Shown: positions 33,470 through 46,360, numbered from the stretch's first letter. The stretch: 64,000 nt of DNA from Steromphala cineraria (GCA_916613615.1 OU744730.1:29138882-29202881); one strand, 5' to 3'. The notes: a model not told the origin generated them from the sequence alone. A program made the numbers and translations.

Positions 33470-35208
33470 ATCTGTAAAAATCTGCTTTGTAATATCTCGA
33501 TAGACTATTTGTTTTAAGTCTTCGGTATATTTGTCTTGTAAAATTGATAACATATGTGCATACTGAATATTCATGTATTTGCGATAATGAACGACATTAA
33601 CAAAATTGTTATATTTGACACTAAATGCAATAGTATATGTCAAGATTCGATCGAGTTCGTTGTGGAATACAGAGCAAGGTTCAGTTTTCGTCACTGACCA
33701 CAAACAGAATATGTTTGACATGACACGTGATCAGGTGCTTTAGTGTTGAATCCATTGCCATTCACAGATTACGAAGTTATTATTGATCAGATAGTACTAT
33801 TCACTTGAGAATACACATTTTATGCCAGTCCTGGTGTCTGTTCTGAAATTATGCATCACGATTGTATCGTTTAAGAAATCGATATCGCCAATCACAGCTA
33901 AGTGAATTACGTCCGGTATGGTGGTGGTGTAATTGTATTAGTTCATGAAGTAGAGACCCATTTGATATGAAAACAAACGTCATTGCAGCGATTCTAGAAC
34001 GGTTAAAGTTATACAAGGACAATTGCACACAATTTACACTAAACACTTGATAAACTTTCATTGATAAAACAAATCATTAAGAGTGTAATAAATGTCAGGA
34101 GGACTTATTTTTAAACAAAAAGAAACATTTGTAAACATCATTTTCTATTTGTGAAATTCCTTCGGAAATCATGACTGATAAATCGTTGACATCTTAATAG
34201 TGGATCACATCTGTCAATGTTAACAGAGAATCTTATGCCCCATATGGCAACGTGCACCTATTTGGCATAAGTATAGATAATGTGATAATGTCTCTACTCT
34301 ATGGCATCCATATTGTGTTGCCCAAGGTCACGATAGAGACTGGTGAATTAATGAAATCAATTTATTATACCGGCTGCTGTCACGAAGAGTCTAGAATGTG
34401 TTGAGGCGGCTATTCATGAGACCTAACGAACCGAAGTTAATAAATAGAGAGTAAAGTCATCACTCTGATTGCAAATGGTAATTTGCACATGTGAATAGAT
34501 TCACATGTTAACAAATCTAAGTTGATGATACATTGTACTTTCTGCGGTCCAGAAATTACCATCTAATCTCTATATCAAATATTTTGTCAAAGAGGAATAT
34601 ATCAGATAGTACATGAAGTATTATCTATGATATTGAGTTTTTAAGTATTAAATGAAGTTTTCGAATGAAGAAATAATGTTAGAGAGGACATGAAGCATTA
34701 TCTATGATTATTATTATTATCTATAAGCACAGGTTATGTCAATGCTGATAATTTAATGTTAAATAGATGTATTGTCAATGGTAACACAACATGAGATAAT
34801 GTCAATGACTGTACCACATGTGATGTCATAAATTTCATAATGGTATGTCAATGATGATTCACTGTACGTATTAACATACAACACGATATCCACGATATCG
34901 TGTCTGTTAGGCGTACTGCCAATCTCTTGAAATGCGTATTGTCAATGAGGTACATAATATTATCTCAACGACGGAATGAGATGTGATGTCAAAACGTGCA
35001 ATAATGTATTTTCAATTGTGTCTGTTCAAATACTAGCCTGTCAGTTCATGATTTTTATATAGACAATCCATTTTTATTACCATAATGTTTTGCCAACCTC
35101 GACAGAGAAGCATTCAGGACAAAGCAACGTGTTATTTATTGTTTATCAATCCCCCTTGTATCTACTCGAGTCTCTGCTAACAGGATTCAGCCCATTGAGA
35201 ATGCTTAC
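33470..35208. other. Intron with GTCAATG-rich stretch and a small perfect palindrome
   Basis: Between 34735 and 34965 TGTCAATG occurs several times at irregular spacing. CACGATATC-CAC-GATATCGTG at 34883-34903 is a perfect 9-bp stem. No gene is recognised. Confidence 0.35.
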
Positions 35209-35432
35209 CAATGGAGGAATTTTCCCTGTAGGGTCATATCTGTCCCAGATCTTGACCGACACAAGACAGCTCATAAGAGTCATGTCAACCACTTTGAACA
35301 TCCATTTATCCTTGGAACCCGTTGTCAGCTGCAGTTCACATTTATCTGTGTAACTAAACAGTCCCTTGCCATCGATATCAGCTCCTTTGATTCCCTTGCC
35401 GTACCGATTGCAGTCCGGACCAGGAAGCTTGT
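35209..35432 (-). CDS. First half of the CUB domain
   Basis: The acceptor TCATGTTTTCAG and donor CCATTG|GTAAGC bracket 224 nt, phase 1 in and phase 0 out. It reads KLPGPDCNRYGKGIKGADID, later TDKCELQLTT, KWMFKVVDM and SCLVSVKIWDRYDPTGK. Cysteines about 26 residues apart, then W-x-F-K-V near a third cysteine and VKIWD, follow the CUB pattern (C...C.w.i...f.l..C..d.l.iyd). Joined to exon 32169-32298 the frame stays open. CUB modules bind proteins outside the cell. The architecture signal-CUB-LDLa-TM resembles LDLRAD2 or a one-CUB NETO-like protein; orthology is not established. Confidence 0.65.
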
Positions 35433-36606
35433 CTGAAAACATGAGAATATGGGTCTGTGATAGTAAAGAACAGTGCTTATAATTCCCGTAATGCAACTTA
35501 ATTCAGTTATGACATCTGCGTTTTTGACATTGTATCAGGACACGCATTCATTGTAAAGAACACAGCTGTTCAAGTTCCTAAACAACTTACTCCTATGACA
35601 TCCAATTCTGTCAGAACAATCCCTTTATCAATGAAGATTTATGTTTGATTCTTACGATATGCAGTTGACGTTGGAAGACATTTGATCCGTTTATCCCTAC
35701 ACTTAAAACTGATGTTTACAAACTATAACCTCCTTTTCTTTGCGTCTACATCTTTGAAGCATTGCCTAGTTAAATCAGTACAATTTTTTCAAACTTATCA
35801 GATGAGACAAATGTTCATCTGAAAAAAAAATAGATCAAAATTATCAAATATTCTAACTGTCATTTACATTCTCTACATAAGGTTAGATGAATATTTCTAA
35901 CTGGAGTAAGCATATACTCAGGAATGTCGTGATGTTCACAATAAAGAAGTTGCAATCCAGATGGTATTGTCATTTTGATGATATAATTAACATGATAATC
36001 AGCAATGTGTGACAATAAACTTGAATTGATATTTTTTTTATAAAAAAACATGATGAATATTATAATGTTACAACATTTATAAACGTTACTTAGTCATGTT
36101 ATCATTTCAAGGCATGTAATGGGATAGCGTCATTATAATGTTTCACTCTGTGTGTCATTCTTCAATATCAATAGCATTTCCTATTTTCAATTACTGTTCC
36201 AAAGTTACCGCACCAAGATGGGCATAGATAAACAGATTTACGACTCGAGGCGAAATGAAATCTATAGATTTCAGAGATATTTTATGAGAATATCGATTTT
36301 GTCCAAGAATAACATTCCTGAAAATTGGATCAGTGGGAAGAGTTTTGGTTAAAAAGATATCACTGGCTCCTATCATAATAGACCTTAGCAAGGTAGGACA
36401 AATGGTTCATCTTTGCTGACATTATACAAACATGTACTTCATTTACAAAATGGCACACCTAAATTTACGAACAGGGATTCAAGTGAGTCTTTTTCATCTA
36501 CACATTTTTGGTGATTTTTCAACTTGTTGGAGAGAAATGATTACAATGATATGTTTCAATGCTACAATGAACAATTGATTAGAAGTAAATACAAATATAC
36601 AAAAAA

Positions 36607-37294
36607 TAGAGTTCATCAGGCTTCATCATCAATTATGCTGTAGAGTGTGGGCCAATGTGATTCCCCCTTTGTAGAGGCCACAGGGGCACCAATCATAAAA
36701 TTAAGTATATAGGTGACAAGTTTCAGTTTTCTAGGCCTTATACTTCAGGAGAAGAAGATGAAAATAGATTTGAAGGACGTTCCTGTTGCCTAAAGTAGGG
36801 GCAACAGGGTCACCAAAGCTACAATTCCTTATCCTAACTAGTCAAGGAGTCTGTACACAAAGTTTCAGCTTTCTAGGCCTTATGCTTCTGGAAAAGACGA
36901 TGAAAATAGGTTTTTAGGGCGTGGCCCCTGTGGCCCTTATTAGGGGTCAGAGGGCCACCAAAGCTACAATTTATAATCTTCACCAGTCAAGGTGTCTGCA
37001 AACAAAGTTTCAGCTTTCTAGGCCTCATGGTTCTAGAGAAGAAGATGAAAATAGGTTTTTAGGGTGTGGCCCCTGTGGCCCTTATTGGGGGTCACAGGGC
37101 AACCAAAGCTACAATTTATAATCCTCACTAGCCAAGGAGTCTGTACACAAAGTTTCAGCTTTCTAGGCTTTATGGTTCTGGAGAAGAAGTCGAAATTCTA
37201 CAAAGTTTACGGACGGATGGACGGACGGACGGACGGACGCCGGACACCATGCCATGCCATAAGCCCACCGGGCCATACAGGCCAGATGAGCTAA
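36607..37294 (-). mobile_element. HLE-A6, short nearly complete copy
   Basis: On the minus strand it starts TTTTTAGCTCATCTGGCCTG (hairpin GGCC/GGCC), then the CCGTCCGTCC microsatellite (37208-37238). Three to four core units with AAAACCTATTTTCATC and TGACCCC/GGGGCCAC blocks follow, ending CCTGATGAACTCTATTTTTT, a shortened 3' end lacking the GAGCC/GGCTC hairpin. It lies in the first intron of the minus-strand gene. Confidence 0.65.
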
Positions 37295-37688
37295 AAAGAA
37301 GGCTTACATATGAATTAAATCGTGCATATATGAAAGAGAGAAAATATTTATTTAACTTGATAAGATATTCAAATAACGAAAGTATTTTGAGACATTTGTT
37401 CAAAGACAGCTTAAAACACAATTAAATGAATGAATGTATGAATTGCTTAAATTGAAATGCCTTACTGTCATCTGAAACTTTATCTAAGCATTTATTAATA
37501 ATAGAGACTTGCATTTGTTATACTCGCTTTATCCACTGCATTTTCTTTCGATACCGGCATCAAAATTACTATTCTTTAATTGTCATACGTATTTTTCAAA
37601 TCCAAAGAATCAATTTAAATTGAAAAATGAAAATGACGCAAAACAATATCAGTACCATGCCATTGTCAAAATTAATCTCAATAAACAG

Positions 37689-37843
37689 CTAAATGTTTTC
37701 CACAAATTTCATGATTATTAAATCAGTTGTATAGTTTGTTCCTTTCAGTCGCTCTGTTTCCACAATTTGAGATAGTAGCTCGTTAACTGTCATATCACTA
37801 TAACGACGAAACAAGCCTTGGATCACAACGTGCGTAGAAACTG
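37689..37843 (-). CDS. Exon-like open segment (doubtful)
   Basis: A minus-strand acceptor TATGTGTTTTCAG is followed by 155 nt. In phase 1 it is open (VSTHVVIQGLFRRYSDMTVN, then ELLSQIVETERLKG) to a stop at 37689-37691. It could be an alternative terminal exon for the signal-peptide exon, or chance. No domain is recognised. Confidence 0.15.
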
Positions 37844-39266
37844 CTGAAAACACATATTTGCTTGGTAAAAATAGGGAAATAACCAAATGGCCGTAAATAA
37901 TTCTGAAAGAATAAAAACTATATTAAGGGCTAGATAACATTATCTTGGCGGGGTAGTGGGCGTGATATATAGCTGTTGTTTCACGCAGGGGTTCCATGAT
38001 CTATTGATGAAAGTCTGTAATAGGTTTAACACATAGCATGTGCCAATATCTTAACAACAGACAGCAATTACGTGCTATATAAGTTGCAAGTCATAATTAT
38101 TGATCATCTACTTGATGCAAATATCAATTTGTTGGTTTGTAATAGAACCTTGGTAATTGTAATTTATTAATGTCAAAACCACTGCTTGACAAATTTTAAT
38201 AAAAGGTGAGACTGTCATCCCCAATTACTTAATTCATTCATATACGAAATGCATATAGCGCCCTGTTTGAATTGGGTATAGTGAACTCCTATTTTGCCAT
38301 TATGGATATCTCTCTACAAGGTCTAAAAACAAGTTATAATCTTTGCTCTTTCTTTCTATCGGTGATATGTAGAGCTACACGTTATATGTATATTTAACAC
38401 CATTACCAACGAAACACCTGTGCTTGAAAAAGGGCTTAGACTGTATCCATTATTTCATTCAATGGTTCATCCATTCATTCATTCAATCATTCATATACGA
38501 GATTTATATCTAAGCCACTTCACAATCACAAACAGTCAGATCAAATGCACGCTTTAAGAGATCTGTCTTTACGCCTCTTTTGAAAGATCAATAAATGTTG
38601 ATATGTGGAATATTTCGGTATTCCTTCTGTAGTATTCCCAGTGTCCAGTGTCACAGTGTCCAGGAAAGTCTGGTAAAAGAACATTTACCATAAAGGTCTT
38701 GTTCTGGACACAGTGGACATAATGGGTAGTTAAAATTGATACAACTATCAGTGTTAGTTTAACTGGCGTCCTATCATTATATCTTTTGTATCCTTATGAT
38801 TAGGTTTTAAATAACTTGATAACGGATTAATTGCGGAAGGTATAGAAGTTAAATGTCTTTCATTTAAACAACTAGATTAGCGTTTGTGGGACACCGACAA
38901 CGCAATGCAGTCCCGAAACTGAGGGTTTCTCCATCAACTTCTTCCACATTCTACAAAACCTCAGTAAATGTGACATCTTTCAAGGAATATGTAAAACAGA
39001 TGACCTTGATTATTTATTTAAACTTGAACATGAGAACACCAAACATACAGTTTATGATTTCAAGTTTTGACAAAGTTATGAACTAAACGCTTATCGGTTG
39101 ATATTATAAGTCAACATTTGATGATTACTTTTCAATGATCAAAACACTTTTGTAAAAATAATAAGTGTTTAAAGGTTTATTTTCGGCATTAAGCTTTGTC
39201 GTGACCCTGCAGTGACCATGACCTTATAGATTAAATACATGTTTGCATTTCTACAAAGATTATACA
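37844..39266. other. Intron stretch with short ATTC repeats
   Basis: 38465-38500 is (CATT)n-like (CCATTCATTCATTCAATCATTC). A related CATTCATATACGA block occurs at 38231-38248, suggesting a local duplication. No gene seen. Confidence 0.4.
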
Positions 39267-39411
39267 CAGTAGAACACTGATATAGCGAACAGTCGGATGT
39301 AGCGAACACATTTTGATCCCCTGAAAAATCCTATGTATGACAGCTAAACGCGAGTAGCGAACACCGGATATAGCCAACTAAAATCGTTGGTCCCTTGGAG
39401 TTCGTCTACTG
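39267..39411. mobile_element. pogo/Tigger-like MITE (145 bp)
   Basis: It starts CAGTAGAACACTGATATAGCGAAC and ends GGAGTTCGTCTACTG followed by TA. The CAGT ends and the TATAGCGAAC motif near both ends are typical of pogo/Tigger terminal regions. The left flank is CA instead of TA, one substitution. Confidence 0.55.
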
Positions 39412-39949
39412 TATACCATACTAGAGTTTTACAGCACATATACTTTTCAAGTCATCTCGATTTCGTTAGTGGTTATTTAACTCGTGACCTTGACCTTTGA
39501 CCTCATAAGATAGTATGTCAATGTAATTCTACAGGGGTATAACCAGTTAGATTTGTTTATGAGATCTGAAAGGCTGAATGGGTCATATAGCAATAGCCAA
39601 AATGTGTTTTACATGGAAAGAACACACATATTGTGACCGTGACCTTACACATTCAAGATCACACAATCAATGAAGACTTATTATCTAGTATAACGATAAC
39701 GTTATGACAAAAACTGTAGATAGTTCAAATAAAGCAATTTGGCTAAACCATGATTTAGTCATGACCTTTCTGTTACCATAACCTTTAATGTATTTTAGCG
39801 AAAGCCTTTCCAAAATGTTTTTTGTACATAATCTGAATGAGTCATCTGAATAAGAGACTCATGGGAATAAATGAATTTCTCTTTGTTAGTTATGTAAGCT
39901 ATATTATATTCTATAGAGTTTATTTTCCCTGTAACAGTGAACTTTTGAT
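39412..39949. other. Gene-free stretch before the LINE
   Basis: It holds a weak HLE-A-like piece (TATGAGATCTGAAAGGCTGAATGGG, 39558-39584) and GACCTTGACC motifs. The exact LINE 5' boundary is not visible. Confidence 0.3.
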
Positions 39950-42779
39950 TATGTCACTTTCTTTGAACAAAAGAAAGACCAACAGGGGTTCATTGGCATT
40001 CATTGGTGATTTTAACACTGATCTAAGACAATGTGTTGCTCCAAAACGTAGATCTAAGTACCTTAATGTGGCTCTTAAAGATCGAAATCTTGTATCTGTT
40101 TTACCTCTAGACAATAGTGATGTTTTTACTTACTCAAACAAGTGTAAAACACAAGCGAGTCTGATAGATTACGTTTTTATAAACTCTGATCTCAGGAGTA
40201 AAGTTTTGGGTTATGCTGTTGACAATAAGATAAGCTATAATGTATCAGACCATCTCCCCATCCTTGTTGTGTTTCGTAATACTACCCCATCACACAGCTA
40301 TAATGGTGGTATACATCTCAACTGGCGAAAGGCCAATCAATTAGATCATTCACTTTACCGTTACGAAACTGAAAACTACTTCAGAGACGTAAATTTTGAT
40401 TGTTCCCAGTATGCTTCCCCAGAAGAATATATTGAAGCTCAGTATGAATTTGTAATCAATTCTCTACATTCTGCAGCTAGTATAAGTATTCCTTCTTCTA
40501 GTTATAAGCCAAACTTGAAGCCATATTGGAAAACGGATAATTTAAAACCTTTGCATAATGATATGAGAAAATGTCGTAGAGAATGGATCTCTAATGGTAA
40601 AATCCATGATAAAGATAATAGCTATTATGCTGCATATAAAGATGCAAAACGCATCTTTAGAAAACAACATCGCCTATCAAAGAAACATGAGGATGATCTT
40701 AAATTTAAAAGAATTTACGAGGCCTCTGAACTAGGTATACAAGAGTATTTTAAAACTATCAAAGTATACAAACGTAAAAAGGAATCTAGGAAACTCAAGT
40801 CCTCACTTACGAAAACGAATCTTGTGATACTCAGGAAGATATATGTAACCTTTTTGGTAAATATTTCAGAGATATCTCCTTGCCATGTACAGATGCTATG
40901 TTTGATTCAGACTTTACTGATTATGTGAATAATTTTATATCTCATCTTGAAAATACTTCTGATGATTGTGATGATACTTCTGTACTGCTTCAATGTCCTT
41001 TTACATTTGACGAAGTTTTGTGTACTATTCGCCGACTTAAGAACGGCAAGTCACCTGGTCCTGACGGTGTTGTAAATGAACACATTAAGTACGCAAGTAG
41101 ATCCGTTATAAATCACTTGGTAGCACTATACAATTCTATTGCTTTCTATGAATATCTCCCTTGTGGTTTTAATACAGGTACCATTCTCCCCATTCACAAA
41201 GGTAAAGGAAAATGCACACGTGACCCCTCAAACTACCGTGGAATTACCTTAACGCCAGTTCTCAGCAAATTATTCGAAAGAGTAATCTTAGAAAGAATAG
41301 AAAATTGGTACAGCAAAAGTAACTCATTCCCACATGAATATCAATTTGGATTTCGAAAAGGTGCTGGCGCTGAAACAGCGGCATTAACATTACTAGAAAG
41401 TATAGCCTTCTACAGGGAAAGAAAATCGCCAGTATACTGTGTCTTCCTAGATAACGAAAAAGCTTTTGATAGAATATGGCTCAATGGTTTATTTTACAAG
41501 CTCCATCACTTTGGTATAGATGGTAAACTTTGGCGTATATTACGCTCTAAATATACTTCAATGCAATCATGTGTTAAAATAGGTGGATTTACATCCTCTT
41601 CATTTCCTATTAAACAAGGTGTTGGTCAAGGATGTGTCCTGTCAGCTTGGCTCTTTTCACTATATATTAATGACCTACTATATGCCCTTGAAACATTACA
41701 GCAAGGCTTATGTCTTCCCTGGGGTAATATCCCAGGTATTTTGTTAGCAGATGACACTACTATTGTAAGTGGAGCCATATATACTCTACAGTGTGCACTG
41801 AATGTATGTTTTGAGTACTCTTGCAAATGGCATCTTAAATATAATGCCGACAAAAGCGTATTTCTATTATTTGGTAATTCCCAAAATGATAAATGTCCAT
41901 CACTTTACATTGAAATTAATAGCACAAAATGATCATGTTGTGTATGCTGGCTTGTACATAACAACTGCAACTACTACCTTTGTACGTACTAAAAAATCAT
42001 GTGATAAACTGAGAATGTTAGCTAACACAAATCGCTGGTGTGGTTTGGCTTTTGGTGGTCTCAACCCCATATCTGCTACTGGTGTATGGAGTAGAGTAAT
42101 GTTACCATGTGCCCTCTTTGCCTGTGAATTGTGGTGTCAGTTATCATCAAAAGAATATGAAATACTTGAAAAGGCGCAATCATATTTTTGTAAAAACATC
42201 CAGGGACTCTCTAAGTATTCTTCCTCAGTTGCTGCACGAGATTGTTTAGACTTAATATCAGCCCAAGCTTACATTGAAAAGCGATGTCTTATCTTCCTCG
42301 GCAAATTATGTAGGAGTGATTTTCACTTTGTATTCAAGAAACTGTTAAATTACAGATTAAGTCAATTCTTAACTGACTCACTTTATGAAAGAGAAACTAA
42401 AAGTAAAAAATCACCGATTTACCACATGCTACTTTTAACGTATAAATATGACTTGAATGATTTTGTTAATGCATACTTTTTGTCCAGCAGCTTTCCTTGT
42501 AAATCAATTTGGAATACCCTTGTAACGAAAACAATCTGTGATGCTGACAATGAATTTGTTTGTAAAGAATTAAGGTTAAGAGAAAACCAACATAGATATC
42601 TCTCAGTTCGTGACCAAAATACTCATAAATTTATATCATATATCATGTTGTATCTTCAATCACTGGAGGAAATAAATAATATCTATCTATCTATCTATCA
42701 TTGGGTATTGTTGCAATCTTTATCTTTACTTACAGGTGTCGAACGTGTTCATGACATTGTTCTGTTGCACTTCAAATAG
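39950..42779 (+). mobile_element. Non-LTR retrotransposon (LINE), 5'-truncated and frameshifted
   Basis: The first part reads the C-terminal half of an AP-type endonuclease (GDFN near 40007, SLIDYVF, VSDHLPI near 40245). A frameshift near 40800 follows. Reverse transcriptase runs from about 40830 to 41930: GKSPGPDG (41048), PIHKGKG, SNYRGITL, EYQFGFRKG, VFLDNEKAFDRIW, VGQGCVLSAWLFSLYINDL and the catalytic LADDTT (41744-41761; usual form FADD). A second frameshift near 41925 precedes the C-terminal region, which runs through GGLNPISATGVWSRVMLP, ALFACELW and LIFLGKL to a stop at 42777-42779. (ATCT)n occurs at 42680-42700. The endonuclease N part is missing, so the copy is dead. The clade is not assigned with confidence. 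It sits in the first intron of the minus-strand gene. Confidence 0.85.
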
Positions 42780-44187
42780 TGGAGGCATAACTTAATATAA
42801 AATTCACAAGCGTCAGTTGATGTTCAAGCCACCAGAACCCCCGGTTTGGATTGAAAGATTTGGTTTGATTGTGTACCAACAGAAAGCGCACTTATCTTTT
42901 CAATGTTGTGCCTTATTGACTTTATCAATAACGTACGCGTTATACTACTTAAGTGCATCAAGGATTTAAGCTCGGAAATGGTTGGAGAAAATGTTAATCC
43001 CTGACGTACTCTTTAGATACAAAAGGTTTTTTTTAATGTTGCACTGAAAAACATTGGATTTGCGTTTCTTCTTTGAATAATATATGTCATAACACCTGCA
43101 ATGATTTGTAAAACATGACACACTTTCGTGTGTTATAGTAGTTAAACATAAAGAATATCATTCCTTTTCAATGCTTGTGGATTTTGCGCACAAGAGGCAA
43201 ACAGATTCAACAGAACAACACTGACAACCATCTTTTCTCAGGAGAGGTCCACAACAAAATATACGGTTAAAATGTGATGAAATCAAAGTCTAACGAGATA
43301 TTGGATTTCAACTGAGAATATTCCGAGACGCTTCCACATATAATCAATGTGGATACTTGAACACTTCACAGGATCTTGCAATTCCAAGGAGACTGATAAT
43401 TAACTTAAATGTGTGTATGACAGGTTTAATATGATTAGTTGTCAAAGTTTGATGCGATGCTTTCAGCTATCTTTGAAGGTAATGACATAATTAAATAAAC
43501 TGAGGGAGGAACTACAAGTAAACACTCTCAGCTTTCAGCACGAAATATCATTCTTGAAGGATTCAGACAAAACAGAGATTGGTCAAGTCCTAAGAAGGAA
43601 ACATGCAAAATTCAAAGTGGTAAGTGTATGATTATACGCCTAGGCTCGAAGGCACAACAAGTTTTTAAAAACTTGTAGTTGACCTTCCCTCACGTGTCTT
43701 TTGCAATGTATCTAAGTTGAGGACCTTACAATGAGGGATGGACGAAGTGGGGACAATACCAAATCGAACCAAAAAACCTATTTTCTAAAATGTACCGTAT
43801 CACTTCATGGAATTACGTTGTTACCACAACGCTTAATTTGTCCTATTTCAACTGAAATATGAACACTTTAACCTTTAGAATAAACGTCATATTGAACTCA
43901 GAAATGAAATAAGAAGCTGTAAACATAATCCGTTTCATATATAAGCATTTTAGCGTGACCAAACTTGCACGCGAACTCAAATATCAAACCAGCTGTACAC
44001 ATAGCATCACAGGTACCTTCGGTACACGTGTATTAAAGTCAATATGACCAACTGTAAATAAATAACCGTCACATATAACACCTCTTATTGTGGAACATTT
44101 ATGACAAGACTTCATAGGATATTAACTTCCTTATGATCTAAAGATGCATGTTGTGATTGGATTTCTTTTAACATTTGAAAGGATCGG
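42780..44187. other. Gene-free intron stretch
   Basis: CAAGTTTTTAAAAACTTG at 43658-43675 is a perfect 18-bp palindrome. Nothing else is recognised. Confidence 0.4.
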
Positions 44188-44350
44188 TTAAAAACTCAAA
44201 GATTTGAAAGTAGAAGTATGCTGGTATACGGTTATTATCTTATAGCATTAGAAGACATGTTTGGTCAGATGTGTCTGGTTAGGTTTTACCGTTTGTAAAA
44301 GAAAATCAAAGATCAGAAAGGAGAAATATGCATGCATTACGGTTTTAGGA
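44188..44350 (+). repeat. Dispersed repeat F, copy 3
   Basis: AAAAACTCAAAGAT, GTATGCTGG, ATCTTATAGCATTA and CCGTTTGTAAAAGAAAATCAAAG match 676-830 almost exactly, then similarity stops. 44351-45230 shows nothing recognisable. Confidence 0.6.
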
Positions 44351-45230
44351 CAAAACTTTGATCTATCACTGCCGACCAAAATCTGGGATGCCACCAGTTT
44401 ACATAGAGACGCAAATTTAACCTTACCTAATTATATGTTGAAAAAAACACAAAAATATACCAAATATTTTTCGAAAATATTCATACAATGTAGATATAAA
44501 TCTAGTTTTCAACATTACACCAATGCGCCTTGTCTAACGCTAAAACCGTAGCTTATAAGATTTTATCCTTAAATAAACTCTTGAAAAGCAATTCCAGATC
44601 AGAAGTGAACTACAATAAACATTTGTATGATGCTTCTGTTTTCTACATATACAATAATCGTTTGACACTATTAATTTTCAAAGACTGAATATAAGTCTAT
44701 ACTACAGCATTAAAACATTAGTGAATATATCATTTATCCAGATTATGACAAACTGTTTTGCTTGGTTTCAAAAGCTGATATAATACAACAGGAAATTTAA
44801 TTATTGAAGTAAACCAATTGATACCATCTTTCCTTATCTAGTCTTACCGTTTGATAGCAACATTTCAAAAACAAGATTAATGCAACCTACATTATCTTAT
44901 ACTTGAGTATGTAAGCTGATCGTTATGATATACCTGTATACATAAGTGAGCTAAAAAATAACCAAAACGTCTGTTAAAAAACAATTTAAAAAAGATGTGT
45001 TCTCATTACGTTTAATAAAAAAGAAAAGAAGTTATTATTTTCTGAAAATATCAGATCTGTTTTATGTATACCTCCAAAGGACCATTATTCCTCATGATTC
45101 TAAATGATCGTTCTCTTCAATTTTTCATAAACTGGGAACATTTGATATAATCTATAGCCTCATTTAGCAAGTCTAGACCTAATCAAACTATATTACCTAA
45201 AGGAAATATGAGAAATTGTTGGAAGTTTGA

Positions 45231-45564
45231 TGGGGCGGGATAGCGCAGTGGTTCGGCTTCGGATCAGGAGGTCTGTGGTTTGAATCCCGACAGGGGCTCG
45301 GTAACTTTGTCTGCAGTAGAGAACTGTTCTATACGCAGTCTGGTATTGGTGCAATGCTACACTGAATTTCAGAGTAGTATCACCTATGGTTCGCTAGTGC
45401 AAATCATTATGAAAAGCCATTATGAAAAAATATATCGCTAGTTCGCCAGCCGATGCTCGCAGGTATCACCGTAATGCATAGCAACCGTTGTGTTGCGGGC
45501 TTTCTCCCTGCAATAATACTAGCAGCCGCGATATAAGTGATAAACCACATCACCTCACATCACC
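45231..45564 (+). mobile_element. tRNA-derived SINE with 11-bp target duplication
   Basis: The head GGCGGGATAGCGCAGTGGTT is an A box and GGTTTGAATCCCGAC a B box of RNA polymerase III. The body (CACCTATGGTTCGCTAGT, GCCGATGCTCGCAGG, TAATACTAGCAGC) is shared with 55684-55970. It ends in CACATCACCTCACATCACC. TGGAAGTTTGA flanks both sides (45220-45230 and 45565-45575), showing insertion by retrotransposition. Confidence 0.85.
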
Positions 45565-45575
45565 TGGAAGTTTGA

Positions 45576-46069
45576 GATATATAGAGTTTGATGAATACGA
45601 TGTTAAGTTTTAACAAATGCCAAGAGAGGAATGCTAAGCTATGCATAATTTGGACACTTTGAACATCCTGTTTCAAACACTCAATTTCTAGTAGAGAAAT
45701 ATATGAAAACAAATGTCTTCTTTGCATATAATGTATTTTAAGACACAACAAGGAAGTCACATAAGTAAAGCTTTTCGGAAACCATATCTGCACTAATGCG
45801 TTTTTCCGAGATCTACAAGACTATAGATGGAAACCGAAGAACTGCACTTTATTTCTAGATAGTCGAGTTTCCGAAGCCGTACACAATCCAATAACTGACT
45901 CCGGCACTTAACTACTGCAAGATGAAACCAAATGAATGTAGCTCAGGAAAATAAACCCTTTACATCAAGAAATACCTAATTCCAAAGCAGCTGTATTGAA
46001 ATCGGAAACGTTTTCACTTTACTTGGTACTTATCCATTACTATAAGAAAGAACGTTTCGGAAGCCTTAA
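45576..46069. other. Gene-free intron stretch
   Basis: No gene, RNA or recognisable repeat between the SINE and MITE J copy 3. Confidence 0.4.
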
Positions 46070-46360
46070 AGGGGCAGTAGCACGTTTTTGTTAAAAATAA
46101 AAAAAATTCAAATTGTCAATGATAACAATGATAATGATAGCTATTACTAAATGTTTTATTTTGATGTGTCAAAACTCGCATTTCACAAACCAATCATCCA
46201 TAGTAAGATAAAGGAATCGCATTTCTTAACTTTACATTATCTAAACATGTTTTAATACTGCTTCATTTAGTTTAAATACATTGTCTTTCAATTGAAACCA
46301 TTTATTTGCATATTCCTGACAATCACCTTATAATTATTTCCCTAAAATCGTGCTACTGCC
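46070..46360. mobile_element. piggyBac-like MITE J, copy 3
   Basis: The left end AGGGGCAGTAGCACGTTTTT is preceded by TTAA (46066-46069); the right end is ATCGTGCTACTGCC. The right TTAA is not preserved. The interior shares TTTTGAT.GTGTCA, GGAATCGCAT and TTCCTGACAA blocks with copy 2. Confidence 0.6.

Noticed and set aside
45235..45310. A functional tRNA gene
   Set aside because: The pol III boxes are good but the sequence continues into a SINE body with a flanking target duplication, and cloverleaf arms do not pair fully.
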